From Streptomyces rubrogriseus (GTDB lineage: Bacteria; Actinomycetota; Actinomycetes; Streptomycetales; Streptomycetaceae): 64,000 bases of DNA. The translations under genes were made by a program, and so were the position numbers. Below are positions 17,218 through 24,521 of the stretch, one piece after another (within the stretch, counting starts at the first letter, position 1; every line of letters starts with the position of its first letter). Location: positions 7,812,001 through 7,876,000 of the forward strand of contig NZ_CP116256.1 in NCBI RefSeq assembly GCF_027947575.1, given 5' to 3'. Under the pieces are notes generated by a model, which saw only the letters and a program-made list of their open reading frames with translations, made no database searches and had not been told where the DNA came from.

Positions 17218-19175
17218 GACCGGCGGCCGGGAGCTACGTCCTGGTCCAGCGCTGGGAGTCGGAGCCCGTGCACGTCGTGGTCGTCAGGCCGATCATGGAC
17301 GCGCGGCGGTTGAGGTCGAGGCAGCCACCGGTGTTGAGGTTCCTGAGCGAACCGTTCGCCCCCTCCTGCCACTCTCCTCCGAACGAGCCGCAGGTGCCCT
17401 TGACGAGCCAGGCGTTCGCGCTCCTGGAGTGGATGCACTGGGCCGTGCCCACGTTGAGGATCCTGAAGGCCCCGCCCGAGGTGCTCTGGAAGCGGAAGAC
17501 GGCGACGTCGCCCGAGCAGGCGCCGTCGTCGATGGGGGTGCCGACGTACATGCACTTCCCGCTCGATCCGTTCTTCAGCATGAAGCTGTCCGACGCGGAC
17601 CCGCCGCCCCCCGAGCCGTCCCCGGGGTCCCCGCTGTCCCCGTCCGTCCCTGACCCGCTTCCGGAGCCGGCGGACGTACCCGAGTCGGACGATCCCCCCG
17701 CACCGGAGGAGCCCCCCGAGCCGGAGGCGCCGGAATCCGAGCCGCCGCCGGACGCGCCCTGCGCGGCGGCGGCCGCGTCCCCGCTCCCGCCTCCGCCGGG
17801 TGCGCCGCCGTCGCCGTCCTGGCTCTTGTTCGGGTCCTTGTCCTTTTCCTTGTCCTTGTTCTTCTCCCTGTCCTGACCGTCCTTCTTCCCGCCGTCCGGG
17901 CGCAGCGGAGGCGGAGGCGCTCGGGCCGGTGGCGGAGGCGGCGGGGTCCGGGGCCGCCGTTCCGGTGGCCGCGGGCGGCGCGGCCGCGTTCCCGTCCCGG
18001 TCCGCGTCGTTCATCGCGTACGGCAGCAGCGTGAAGCCGAGCGTCGCCCCGGTCACGGCGACCGGGATCACGAGGGCCAGCACCCTCGTACGGCGTCGCC
18101 GTTCGCGCTTCTCCGGCCGTCCGCCCGTGACCACGGGGGCGGAGGCGGACGGCGGGGGCGGTACCGCGGCGTCCGGCTCGGGCGGCGGGGGCACGGGCTC
18201 CCGGGCGGCGAAGGCCGCCCGTTCGGCCAGCCGCTCGGTGATGTCCCGCGGCCACGGCGCGGCCGCCGACGGCCCGTGCGCCGCGGCGCGTTCGACGAGT
18301 TCGGCGGCGGTGGGCCGGCCCTCGTGGTCCTTGTCCAGGCAGGACGCGACGACGTCGGCGAGTTCGGGGTCCAGGTCCCGCAGCGGCTGGAGGTCGGGCT
18401 CCTCGTGCACGATGCGGTAGAGCACGGCGTGCCCGGACTCGTCGCCGAAGGGCGGGCGGCCGGAGGCCGCGTACGCGATCACCGAGCCCAGCGCGAAGAC
18501 GTCGACGACGCCGCTGGACGCCCGCTTCCCGGAGGCCTGCTCGGGCGACATGTAGGCGGGCGTGCCCACCACCATGCCGGTCCTGGTCAACTGGCTCTGG
18601 TCGGCGGCCCGGGCGACGCCGAAGTCGATGAGGGTGAGTCCGTCGAGGGTCAGCATCACGTTGGACGGCTTCAGGTCCCGGTGGACCATGTCCAGCGCGT
18701 GCACCGCGGCGAGTCCGGTGGCGGCCTCCCGCAGGACGAGCCACAGCGCCTCGGCGGGCAGGGGCCCGTGCAGGTCGACGGCCTCCCGCAGGGTGAGGCC
18801 GGGGACGTAGGCGGTGGCGAACCACGGCGGCCGGGCCTCCCGGTCCCCGACCAGCAGCGGCGCGGTCGCCTCCTCGGGCAGCCGGGCGAGATTGTCCAGC
18901 TCGTGCCCGAAACGGCGCAGGAAGTCCTTGTCCTCCCCGGCGACCGACGGCAGCACCTGTTTGACGGCCGCGTACCGGCCCTCGTGGACGCCGAGGTAGA
19001 CGCGGCCCATGCCGCCGGCCCCGAGCCGGCCCAGCAGCGGGATCGGTCCGATCCGGCGCGGGTCGTCGTCCTCCAACGGCTCGGCACCACTGCCCGTGAG
19101 GCCGGATCCGGCTTCCCCGCTCAACTCTCTCCCCGTTCGCCGGCGCCGCGTGCTCCGTGCGGGTGCCGCGGCCAC
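17214..19175 (-). CDS. Transmembrane Ser/Thr protein kinase, C-terminal lectin domain out of frame
   Basis: A eukaryotic-type kinase. The glycine loop [12 protein letters not shown] is at about 49-60, the ATP lysine is Lys72, the catalytic loop HRDLKPSN at 165-172, and DFG at 184-186. A single transmembrane segment lies near 360-383, then an Ala/Pro/Ser linker. The open frame runs to 17214 (653 residues), but after about residue 420 it becomes Arg-rich and unlike any domain. The true extracellular part is encoded one frame over (separate entry). It is a close paralogue of the kinase at 24518-26458. The start is uncertain: GTG 19175 has GGAG too close, and a TTG near 19126 has a better ribosome site. 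Confidence 0.85.
   Translation of the reverse strand: MAAAPARSTRRRRTGRELSGEAGSGLTGSGAEPLEDDDPRRIGPIPLLGRLGAGGMGRVYLGVHEGRYAAVKQVLPSVAGEDKDFLRRFGHELDNLARLPEEATAPLLVGDREARPPWFATAYVPGLTLREAVDLHGPLPAEALWLVLREAATGLAAVHALDMVHRDLKPSNVMLTLDGLTLIDFGVARAADQSQLTRTGMVVGTPAYMSPEQASGKRASSGVVDVFALGSVIAYAASGRPPFGDESGHAVLYRIVHEEPDLQPLRDLDPELADVVASCLDKDHEGRPTAAELVERAAAHGPSAAAPWPRDITERLAERAAFAAREPVPPPPEPDAAVPPPPSASAPVVTGGRPEKRERRRRTRVLALVIPVAVTGATLGFTLLPYAMNDADRDGNAAAPPAATGTAAPDPAASATGPSASASAAPGRREEGRSGQGEEQGQGKGQGPEQEPGRRRRRTRRRRERGRGRRRAGRVRRRLGFRRLRLGGLLRCGGIVRLGYVRRLRKRVRDGRGQRGPRGRLGGRRVRVGQLHAEERIEREVHVRRHPHRRRRLLGRRRRLPLPEHLGRGLQDPQRGHGPVHPLQERERLARQGHLRLVRRRVAGGGERFAQEPQHRWLPRPQPPRVHDRPDDHDVHGLRLPALDQDVAPGRRS
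17234..17905 (-). other. Shifted-frame Gly/Ser linker and RICIN-type lectin domain of the upstream kinase
   Basis: In the frame of 17581, the minus strand encodes a Lys/Asp linker ([19 protein letters not shown]), a Gly/Ser-rich stretch, then from about 17581 a beta-trefoil-like domain. That domain has GKCMYVG, AQCIHS, GGCLDL and a final SQRWTRT, with Q-x-W-type ends. The intact paralogue at 24518-26458 has the same order (Gly/Ser linker, GRCM, GRCIY, GGCV, QRWTRS). Joining to the kinase frame needs removal of one base (or addition of two) near 17895-17915. Confidence 0.7.
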
Positions 19176-19242
19176 TCCAGGAAGCTACATCTTTACCACG
19201 GGCGCCCCAACCGCTGTCCTGCGGAACGCTGGTGAGTTCCCG

Positions 19243-20136
19243 TCAGCCGAGTTGCGCGAGCTTCGCGACCCGCGCCGGAGCGAGCGCCCGGTCGAAGGCC
19301 CGTACGTCGCGGATGGCGCCGGGGAAGAAGTCCCGGGGCTGCCCGTCGAAGGAGGCCCGGCCGATCATGAAGGCGCCGGTGGCGGGCGCGGGGCCGGTGT
19401 CCTCGACGACCGCCTCCTGGACGCCGTTGACGTACAGGTGCAGCTTGCGGGCCGGGCCGTCGCAGACGCCGGTCAGGTGGGTCCAGACGTGCGCGGCGGG
19501 CGCAATCCGGCCGACGGCGCGCAGACCGGGACGGGAGAAGGCCCAGCCCTGGTCCTCGCTGGAGTACTGGAGGTAGAAGCCGCTGGCGTCGGCGCTGTCC
19601 TGGCTGACGGCGGTGGCGAAGACGCCCGGCACGGCGGAGAGGCGGACCCAGGCGGCGACGGTGAAGCTGCTGCCCTCGCCGGTCTTCAGCACCGGACCGG
19701 CGGTCACGATCTGGCTGCCGGTCCCGTCGAAGGCGGCGCCTTCCCCGGCGCCCTGCCAGGCGACGCCGGTCACGGTGCCGTCGTGTCCGCCCGCGGTGTC
19801 CCGCGCGACCTGGCCGGAGGCCTCGTCGAGGGGCCAGAGTCCGACCAGGCCCGGGGGCGGGGACGGCGCGGACGAGGGGGACGGCGACGGCGCGGGCGCG
19901 GAACCGGCCGCCGGGTCCGGGTCCGGGTCCGCCGGGCGGTTGAGCCAGAACCCGGTCCCCACGCCGAGGGCGGCGAGCGCGCCCGCGCCGGAGAGCAGGA
20001 AGGCGCGTCGGCTCCGGCGGCCGCCGTCCCCGGTCGACGTCGGGCGTACGACCGCCGGTGCGGGCGCCGGCGGGTACACCTGCGCAGGTGCGGTGTCGAC
20101 GCGGGTGTGCTGATGCGCCGGGGCGCCGCGACCGGC
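19243..20136 (-). other. Shifted-frame transmembrane and LamG-like domain of the adjacent kinase
   Basis: In the frame ending at 19243 the strand encodes a Pro/Ala linker, the transmembrane segment RRAFLLSGAGALAALGVG, a D/P-rich spacer and a concanavalin-like (LamG/laminin-G-like jellyroll) domain: LVGLWPLDEASGQVARDTAG, SFTVAAWVRL and KLHLYVNGVQEAVV are its usual strands. It has no good start of its own and continues the kinase at 19770-21032 after a one-base shift near 20112-20145. Confidence 0.7.
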
Positions 20137-21032
20137 GGGACGATCCGGGTGGGCACGGCGTCCGCGCGGGTCGGACGCGCGGCCGGCGTCCACTGCTGGG
20201 CGTGCGGCAGGGCCGTCGCGCTCTCGCCGCCCAGCGGGCCGATGCGGGCGAGGATCTCGCGCGGGGCGGGGCGGTGGGCCGGGTCCTTGGCGAGGCAGTC
20301 GGCGATCAGGGAGCGCAGGGCCGGGTCGGCGACGGCGGCGACGTCCGGGGCGTTGTGCACGACGCGGTAGAGCAGCGCGGGTGTCGGACCGGCGCCGAAC
20401 GGGTTGGTGCCGGTCGCCGCGAAGGCCAGCACCGCGCCGAGGCAGAACACGTCGCTGGCCCAGGTGACCTCGTCCCCGTTGACCTGCTCCGGGGACATGA
20501 AGCCCGGGGAGCCCGCCATGTGCCCGCTGCCGGTGAGGGAGTCGGCGTCGACGCTGCGCACGATGCCGAAGTCGATGACGCGCGGCCCGTCCTCGGCGAG
20601 CAGCACGTTGGAGGGCTTGAGGTCGCGGTGGACGAGGTGTGCGGCGTGGATCGACACCAGCGCCTCGGCGAGCCCCGCGGCCAGCGTGAGCACGGCCTGC
20701 GGGTCGAACGGCCCCCGCTCGGCCACCGCCTGTTCCAGCGAAGGACCGGCGATGTAGCTGGTGACCAGCCAGGGCAGCGGCGCGTCCGGGTCCGCGTCGA
20801 CGACGGGGGCGGTGAAGGCGCCGCTGACCATCCTGGCCGCCTGGACCTCGCGCCGGAAGCGGTCGCGGAACTCGGGCCTGCGCAGCAGTTCGGCGTGCAC
20901 CACCTTGACGGCGACGAGCCGCCCGCCCGGGGACCGGCCGAGGAAGACCCGGCCCATGCCGCCCGCACCCAGCCGGCCCAGCAGCCGGTACTCCCCGACG
21001 GAGCGCGGGTCGTCCGGCTCCAGCGCTGACAC
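19770..21032 (-). CDS. Ser/Thr protein kinase, frame broken before its sensor domain
   Basis: The kinase domain is intact: [12 protein letters not shown] (19-30), Lys43, HRDLKPSN (135-142), DFG (154-156), and the activation segment ending GSPGFMSPEQ. After about residue 300 the frame becomes Arg/Pro-rich and stops at 19770 (420 residues). The expected transmembrane helix and LamG-like extracellular domain lie one frame over, down to 19243. As read, the product would be a soluble kinase. The neighbouring kinase has the opposite-sign shift in its own linker, so base-calling errors in GC-rich linkers must be considered. Confidence 0.85.
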   Translation of the reverse strand: MSALEPDDPRSVGEYRLLGRLGAGGMGRVFLGRSPGGRLVAVKVVHAELLRRPEFRDRFRREVQAARMVSGAFTAPVVDADPDAPLPWLVTSYIAGPSLEQAVAERGPFDPQAVLTLAAGLAEALVSIHAAHLVHRDLKPSNVLLAEDGPRVIDFGIVRSVDADSLTGSGHMAGSPGFMSPEQVNGDEVTWASDVFCLGAVLAFAATGTNPFGAGPTPALLYRVVHNAPDVAAVADPALRSLIADCLAKDPAHRPAPREILARIGPLGGESATALPHAQQWTPAARPTRADAVPTRIVPPVAAPRRISTPASTPHLRRCTRRRPHRRSYARRRPGTAAAGADAPSCSPARARSPPSAWGPGSGSTARRTRTRTRRPVPRPRRRRPPRPRRPRPRAWSDSGPSTRPPARSRGTPRADTTAP

Positions 21033-21091
21033 AGATCCCTCCCGGCGTGCGGTTCCTCGCCCCTGTGGGCGGGTCCAGCATAGGGGGGCCG

Positions 21092-21499
21092 TCAGCGGGC
21101 GGCGTCGGCGAACTTCTCGACGGCGGCCGGGGTGACCGGGGTGAAGAAGTTGACCAGGTTGCCGTCGGGGTCGCGGAGGAGGAGCGCGCGGTTGCCCCAG
21201 GGCATGGTGGTGGGTTCCCTGACGAACTCGTCCACGAAGCCGGTCAGGTTCCGGTGCACGGCGTCCACGTCCTCGACGAGGAACTCGACGATCACGCTGC
21301 GGTTGTCGGCCGGGCGGGCGGAGCCGGGGGCGAAGAGCGGCACGGTGCGGGTGCTGCCGATGGCGAGCGTCCCGGACGGGGTGCGCAGTTCCGCGAAGTC
21401 CTCGGTGGCCCAGGTCGCGCGCAGGCCGGTGGCCCGCTCGTAGAAGCCGACGAGACGGGCGACGTCGTCCGTGATGACGCGGAGCGAGACGAGGTTCAT
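21092..21499 (-). CDS. VOC (glyoxalase/bleomycin resistance) family protein
   Basis: 135 residues built from paired beta-alpha-beta-beta-beta modules. It begins MNLVSLRVITDDVARLVGFYERATG and ends with RALLLRDPDGNLVNFFTPV, the family C-terminal metal-site strand. The metal ligands are not fully conserved by eye, so binding or resistance roles cannot be chosen between. It is divergent from a WYL-domain regulator, with a 9-bp palindrome between them, and is the likely target of that regulator. Confidence 0.88.
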   Translation of the reverse strand: MNLVSLRVITDDVARLVGFYERATGLRATWATEDFAELRTPSGTLAIGSTRTVPLFAPGSARPADNRSVIVEFLVEDVDAVHRNLTGFVDEFVREPTTMPWGNRALLLRDPDGNLVNFFTPVTPAAVEKFADAAR

Positions 21500-21548
21500 G
21501 GGGTGCCTCCTGGGGGGCGATCAGTGCCTACGGGTCCCACGCTAGGAG

Positions 21549-21577
21549 CGATACCGGTCATAATCCGGCCGGTATCG
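21549..21577. promoter_or_regulatory. Operator-like inverted repeat CGATACCGG / CCGGTATCG
   Basis: A perfect 9-bp inverted repeat with an 11-base centre in the 94-base region between the divergent VOC and WYL-regulator genes, ending 16 bases before the regulator ATG. It is probably bound by that regulator. Confidence 0.6.
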
Positions 21578-21593
21578 GCGGCAGACTTGGGGC

Positions 21594-22607
21594 ATGTCGC
21601 GTCCCGTCTCCCGTGTGCTGACCCTGCTCGAACTGCTCCAGGCGGGCGGTGTGCGGTCCGTGGCCGAACTGGCCGAGCGGCTCGGCGTCGCCGAGCGCAC
21701 GGTGCGCCGGTACGTCGACCACCTCGTCGACCTCGACGTCCCGGTGGAGTCGGTGCGCGGCCGCTACGGCGGCTACCGGCTGGCCCCCGGACACCGCATG
21801 CCCCCGCTGATGCTGACCGACGACGAGGCGCTGGCCGTACTCCTCGGCCTGGTCGCAGGCCGGCGGACGGGGATCACGGCGGCGGCGGGCACGGCGGGCG
21901 AGACGGCGGCCGCGAAGGTCCGGCGGGTGCTGCCGGAGCGGCTGCGCCACCGCCTGGACGCGGTGCTCGACTCGCTCACGTTCACGAGCGCCCCGGCCGG
22001 GGCGGCCGAGTCCACCGCGGCCGCGGCTCCGGAGGCCGCCGTCCTGCTCCCGGTCGCCGACGCCGTGCGCCATCACCGGCCGCTGGCGATCCGCTACACC
22101 GGCGGGAGCGGTGAACGCACCGTGTACCCGTACGGGCTCGTCGCGCACGCCGGCCGGTGGTACGTGACGGGCAGGGACCTCTCGGCCGGGGCGGACCGGA
22201 CGTTCCGCCTCGACCGCATCCACGGCGCACGGGTCCTGCCCGGCACCTTCGCACCGCCGCCCGGGCCCGGCCCGGCGGAGCGGGTGCTGACGGCCCTCGC
22301 CACGGCGCCCTACCGGCACGAGGTGACGGTGCGGGTCCGGGGGACGGCCGAGGAGATCCGCGCCCGGCTGCCGGGCAGCGTGGCCGTCGTCGCCGCGGCG
22401 GACGGAGAGGGCGACGGCGAGGGAGAGGGCGAGGGCTGGTGCCGGGTCGAGATCCGGGCCGAGCGGCTGGACTGGCTGCCGGGCCTCCTCGCGTCGCTGG
22501 ACCGCCCGTTCGTCGTCGAGCGGCCGGACGAGCTGCGCGGCCTCGTCGCGGACCTCGCGAACCGGCTCATGGACGCGGCCCGGGGCACACCGCCGCCGCG
22601 CGACTGA
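21594..22607 (+). CDS. HTH and WYL-domain transcriptional regulator (YafY-like)
   Basis: 337 residues. The N-terminal winged helix has VAELAERLGVAERTVRRYVDHL (about 22-43), followed by RGRYGGYRLAPG. The central WYL domain is seen in AIRYTG..ERTVYPYGLVAHAGRWYVTGRD and TFRLDRIHGARVL, and there is a WCX-type C-terminus. Such regulators often control a divergent VOC, DoxX or YdeI-type gene. The palindrome 16 bases upstream suggests autoregulation. Confidence 0.92.
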   Translation: MSRPVSRVLTLLELLQAGGVRSVAELAERLGVAERTVRRYVDHLVDLDVPVESVRGRYGGYRLAPGHRMPPLMLTDDEALAVLLGLVAGRRTGITAAAGTAGETAAAKVRRVLPERLRHRLDAVLDSLTFTSAPAGAAESTAAAAPEAAVLLPVADAVRHHRPLAIRYTGGSGERTVYPYGLVAHAGRWYVTGRDLSAGADRTFRLDRIHGARVLPGTFAPPPGPGPAERVLTALATAPYRHEVTVRVRGTAEEIRARLPGSVAVVAAADGEGDGEGEGEGWCRVEIRAERLDWLPGLLASLDRPFVVERPDELRGLVADLANRLMDAARGTPPPRD

Positions 22608-22621
22608 CGGCGGCCGCCGGG

Positions 22622-22984
22622 TCACGGCCGGGCCGCGGCGAGCCAGACCGTGACGGCGGCGGTGACCAGGAGGGTGAGGTTGAGGGCGACCTGCCGGTCC
22701 CCGAGACGCAGGTGGACCCCGGTGGCGCCGATCTGGAGGACCACGAACCCGGCCGCCGCGGCCGGGGCCAGCCAGGGCGCGACGCCGGTCAGCGGCGGGA
22801 GGACCAGCCCGGCCGCACCGAGCACCTCGACCACGCCGATGGCGCGGACGGCGGGCATCGGCGTGCCGTCCACCCAGGCCATCATCGGCCGGAGCGCGTC
22901 CCGGCTGCGCACCGCCTTCACCGCGCCGCCGTAGAGGTAGAAGGCGGCGAGGAGACCGGCGACGATCCAGTACGCGACGTTCAC
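22622..22984 (-). CDS. DoxX-family small membrane protein
   Basis: 120 residues, four transmembrane segments. The GTG start overlaps the cupin gene stop by four bases (22981-22984), so it is translated with it. Typical DoxX features are the first helix VAYWIVAGLLAAFYLYGG, then VKAVRSRDALRP, and VRAIGVVEVLGAAGLVLPP. The function is unclear; related proteins take part in redox or thiol responses. Confidence 0.87.
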   Translation of the reverse strand: MNVAYWIVAGLLAAFYLYGGAVKAVRSRDALRPMMAWVDGTPMPAVRAIGVVEVLGAAGLVLPPLTGVAPWLAPAAAAGFVVLQIGATGVHLRLGDRQVALNLTLLVTAAVTVWLAAARP

Positions 22985-23559
22985 GACCCGGTCCCCCGGG
23001 GCCGGGCGGAGCCGGTGGCGGGCTCGGTCGCGTAGCGGCTCATCGTCCCGAGGCTCTCCTCCGGAGTCGGGGTGCGGCCGCCGGCGTACAGCTCCTCCAG
23101 GTCGCGGAAGTACTGGACGTACAGGTCCGGGGTGAAGGTGCTGAGCATGCGGGCCGGTTCGCCGGTGGTGTTGGCGAAGGTGTGCGGCGCACCGGGCGGG
23201 ACCATCACGAGCGTGCCCGCCGTCGCGTCGATGTCCTCGTCCCCCACCGTGAACCGCACCGTGCCGGAGATGACGTAGAAGCCCTCGTCGTGCCGGGCGT
23301 GACGGTGCTGGGGCGGCCCGGGGGTGTGCGGGGCGAGTACGGACTCGGCCATGCCGAGGCGGTGGCCGGTGTGGCTGCCGTCCTCCAGGACGCGCATGCG
23401 GGTGGTGCCGAGGAGGATCGTCTCGCCGTCTCCGGGGCCGACCACCGACACGGCGGGGTCCGCGCCCGCCTCGCCGTTCTCGCCGTTCGCTCTGTTCTCG
23501 CCGTTCGCTCTGTTCTCGCCGTTCTCGCCGTTCTCGCTGCTTCTCGGTTCGTCGCTCAT
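22981..23559 (-). CDS. Cupin-domain protein with NGEN-repeat N-terminus
   Basis: 192 residues from ATG 23559. The cupin core has the metal motif PQHRHARHDEGFYVISGTVRF (about 95-115; His, His, Glu) and the second motif PPGAPHTFANTTGEPARML. The first 30 residues are low-complexity repeats of NGEN/RANGEN encoded by a tandem DNA repeat (23471-23540). It forms a coupled pair with the DoxX gene and is divergent from a LysR regulator. An upstream in-frame start at 23610 would overlap the regulatory palindrome. Confidence 0.85.
   Translation of the reverse strand: MSDEPRSSENGENGENRANGENRANGENGEAGADPAVSVVGPGDGETILLGTTRMRVLEDGSHTGHRLGMAESVLAPHTPGPPQHRHARHDEGFYVISGTVRFTVGDEDIDATAGTLVMVPPGAPHTFANTTGEPARMLSTFTPDLYVQYFRDLEELYAGGRTPTPEESLGTMSRYATEPATGSARPRGTGS
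23471..23540. repeat. In-frame tandem repeat encoding NGEN/RANGEN units
   Basis: Units of 9 and 18 bases (TCGCCGTTC and TCGCCGTTCGCTCTGTTC on the plus strand) repeat within the cupin gene. All unit lengths are multiples of three, so copy-number change would alter the disordered N-terminus without breaking the frame. Confidence 0.75.
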
Positions 23560-23613
23560 GCCCCGATTCCACCGCCGGGGCACCGGGAGCGTCCAAGACC
23601 CTTTCCGCACCCT

Positions 23614-23632
23614 CGATACCGCGCGGGTATCG
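23614..23632. promoter_or_regulatory. LysR-box-like palindrome CGATACC-N5-GGTATCG
   Basis: A perfect 7-bp inverted repeat with a five-base centre. It contains ATAC-N7-GTAT, a T-N11-A LysR box, in the 80-base divergent cupin/LysR promoter region, and ends 7 bases before the LysR ATG. Confidence 0.6.
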
Positions 23633-23639
23633 TCGCAGG

Positions 23640-24521
23640 ATGGACCGGGTGAACCGGATGGACCGGCTCGAGTTGCGGACGCTGCGCTACTTCGTGGCGG
23701 TCGCGGAGGAACTCCACTTCGGCCGGGCGGCCGTCCGGCTGCACATGAGCCAGCCGCCGCTGAGCCGGGCGATCAGGGCACTGGAGACGGACCTCGGCGC
23801 CACGCTGTTCCACCGCACCTCCGCGGGCGTCACCCTCACCGGGGCCGGTGCGGTACTGCTCGACGAGGCGCGCGCCCTGCTCGACCGCGCCGAACGCGTA
23901 CCCGCTCGCGTGGCGGCCGCGGCCGGTGCCGCGACCCTCACCGTCGGCATCCTCGGCGACAGCACCGACCCGGACGTGGTCCGGCTGGCGGACGCCTACC
24001 GTCGGCGCCACCCGCACGTCGAGGTCACCGTCCGCGAGACCGATCTGACCGACCCCACCTGCGGGCTGCACGCCGGCCTGGTCGACGTGGCCCTCACCCG
24101 CGGCCCCTTCGACCCGACCGGCCTGGCCACGCGGGCGTTGCGCGCCGACCCGGTGGGTGCCCTGCTGCGCACCGACGACCCGCTGGCCGGCCGGGCGAGC
24201 CTGACACCGGCCGAGCTGGCCGACCGCCGCTGGTTCCGCTTCCCCGAGGGCACGGACCCCCAGTGGCAGGTGTACTGGCACGGCGGGGAGCCGCGGCCCG
24301 GGCCGGTGGTGCGCACGGTACGGGAGTGCCAGCAGGTCGTGCTGTGGAACGGCACGGTCGGCATGACCCTCGCCGACCACGTGCCCGCCGACGGCCTCAC
24401 CGTGGTCCCGCTGACCGGCCTGCCGCCGAGCCCCGTGGTGGTGGCCTGGCCCCGGACCGACCCGAACCCGCTGATCCGCTCGTTCGTCCGGCTCGCGGTC
24501 GCGGTGTACGACGTCTCCTAG
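23640..24521 (+). CDS. LysR-family transcriptional regulator
   Basis: 293 residues. The N-terminal HTH (about 10-70) has the family sequence LRYFVAVAEELHFGRAA..LHMSQPPLSRAI and LGATLFHRTSAGVTLTGAG. The C-terminal part is a periplasmic-binding-like effector domain. It is divergent from the cupin-DoxX pair and presumably controls it through the palindrome at 23614-23632. Its 3' end overlaps the convergent kinase gene by four bases. Confidence 0.93.
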   Translation: MDRVNRMDRLELRTLRYFVAVAEELHFGRAAVRLHMSQPPLSRAIRALETDLGATLFHRTSAGVTLTGAGAVLLDEARALLDRAERVPARVAAAAGAATLTVGILGDSTDPDVVRLADAYRRRHPHVEVTVRETDLTDPTCGLHAGLVDVALTRGPFDPTGLATRALRADPVGALLRTDDPLAGRASLTPAELADRRWFRFPEGTDPQWQVYWHGGEPRPGPVVRTVRECQQVVLWNGTVGMTLADHVPADGLTVVPLTGLPPSPVVVAWPRTDPNPLIRSFVRLAVAVYDVS

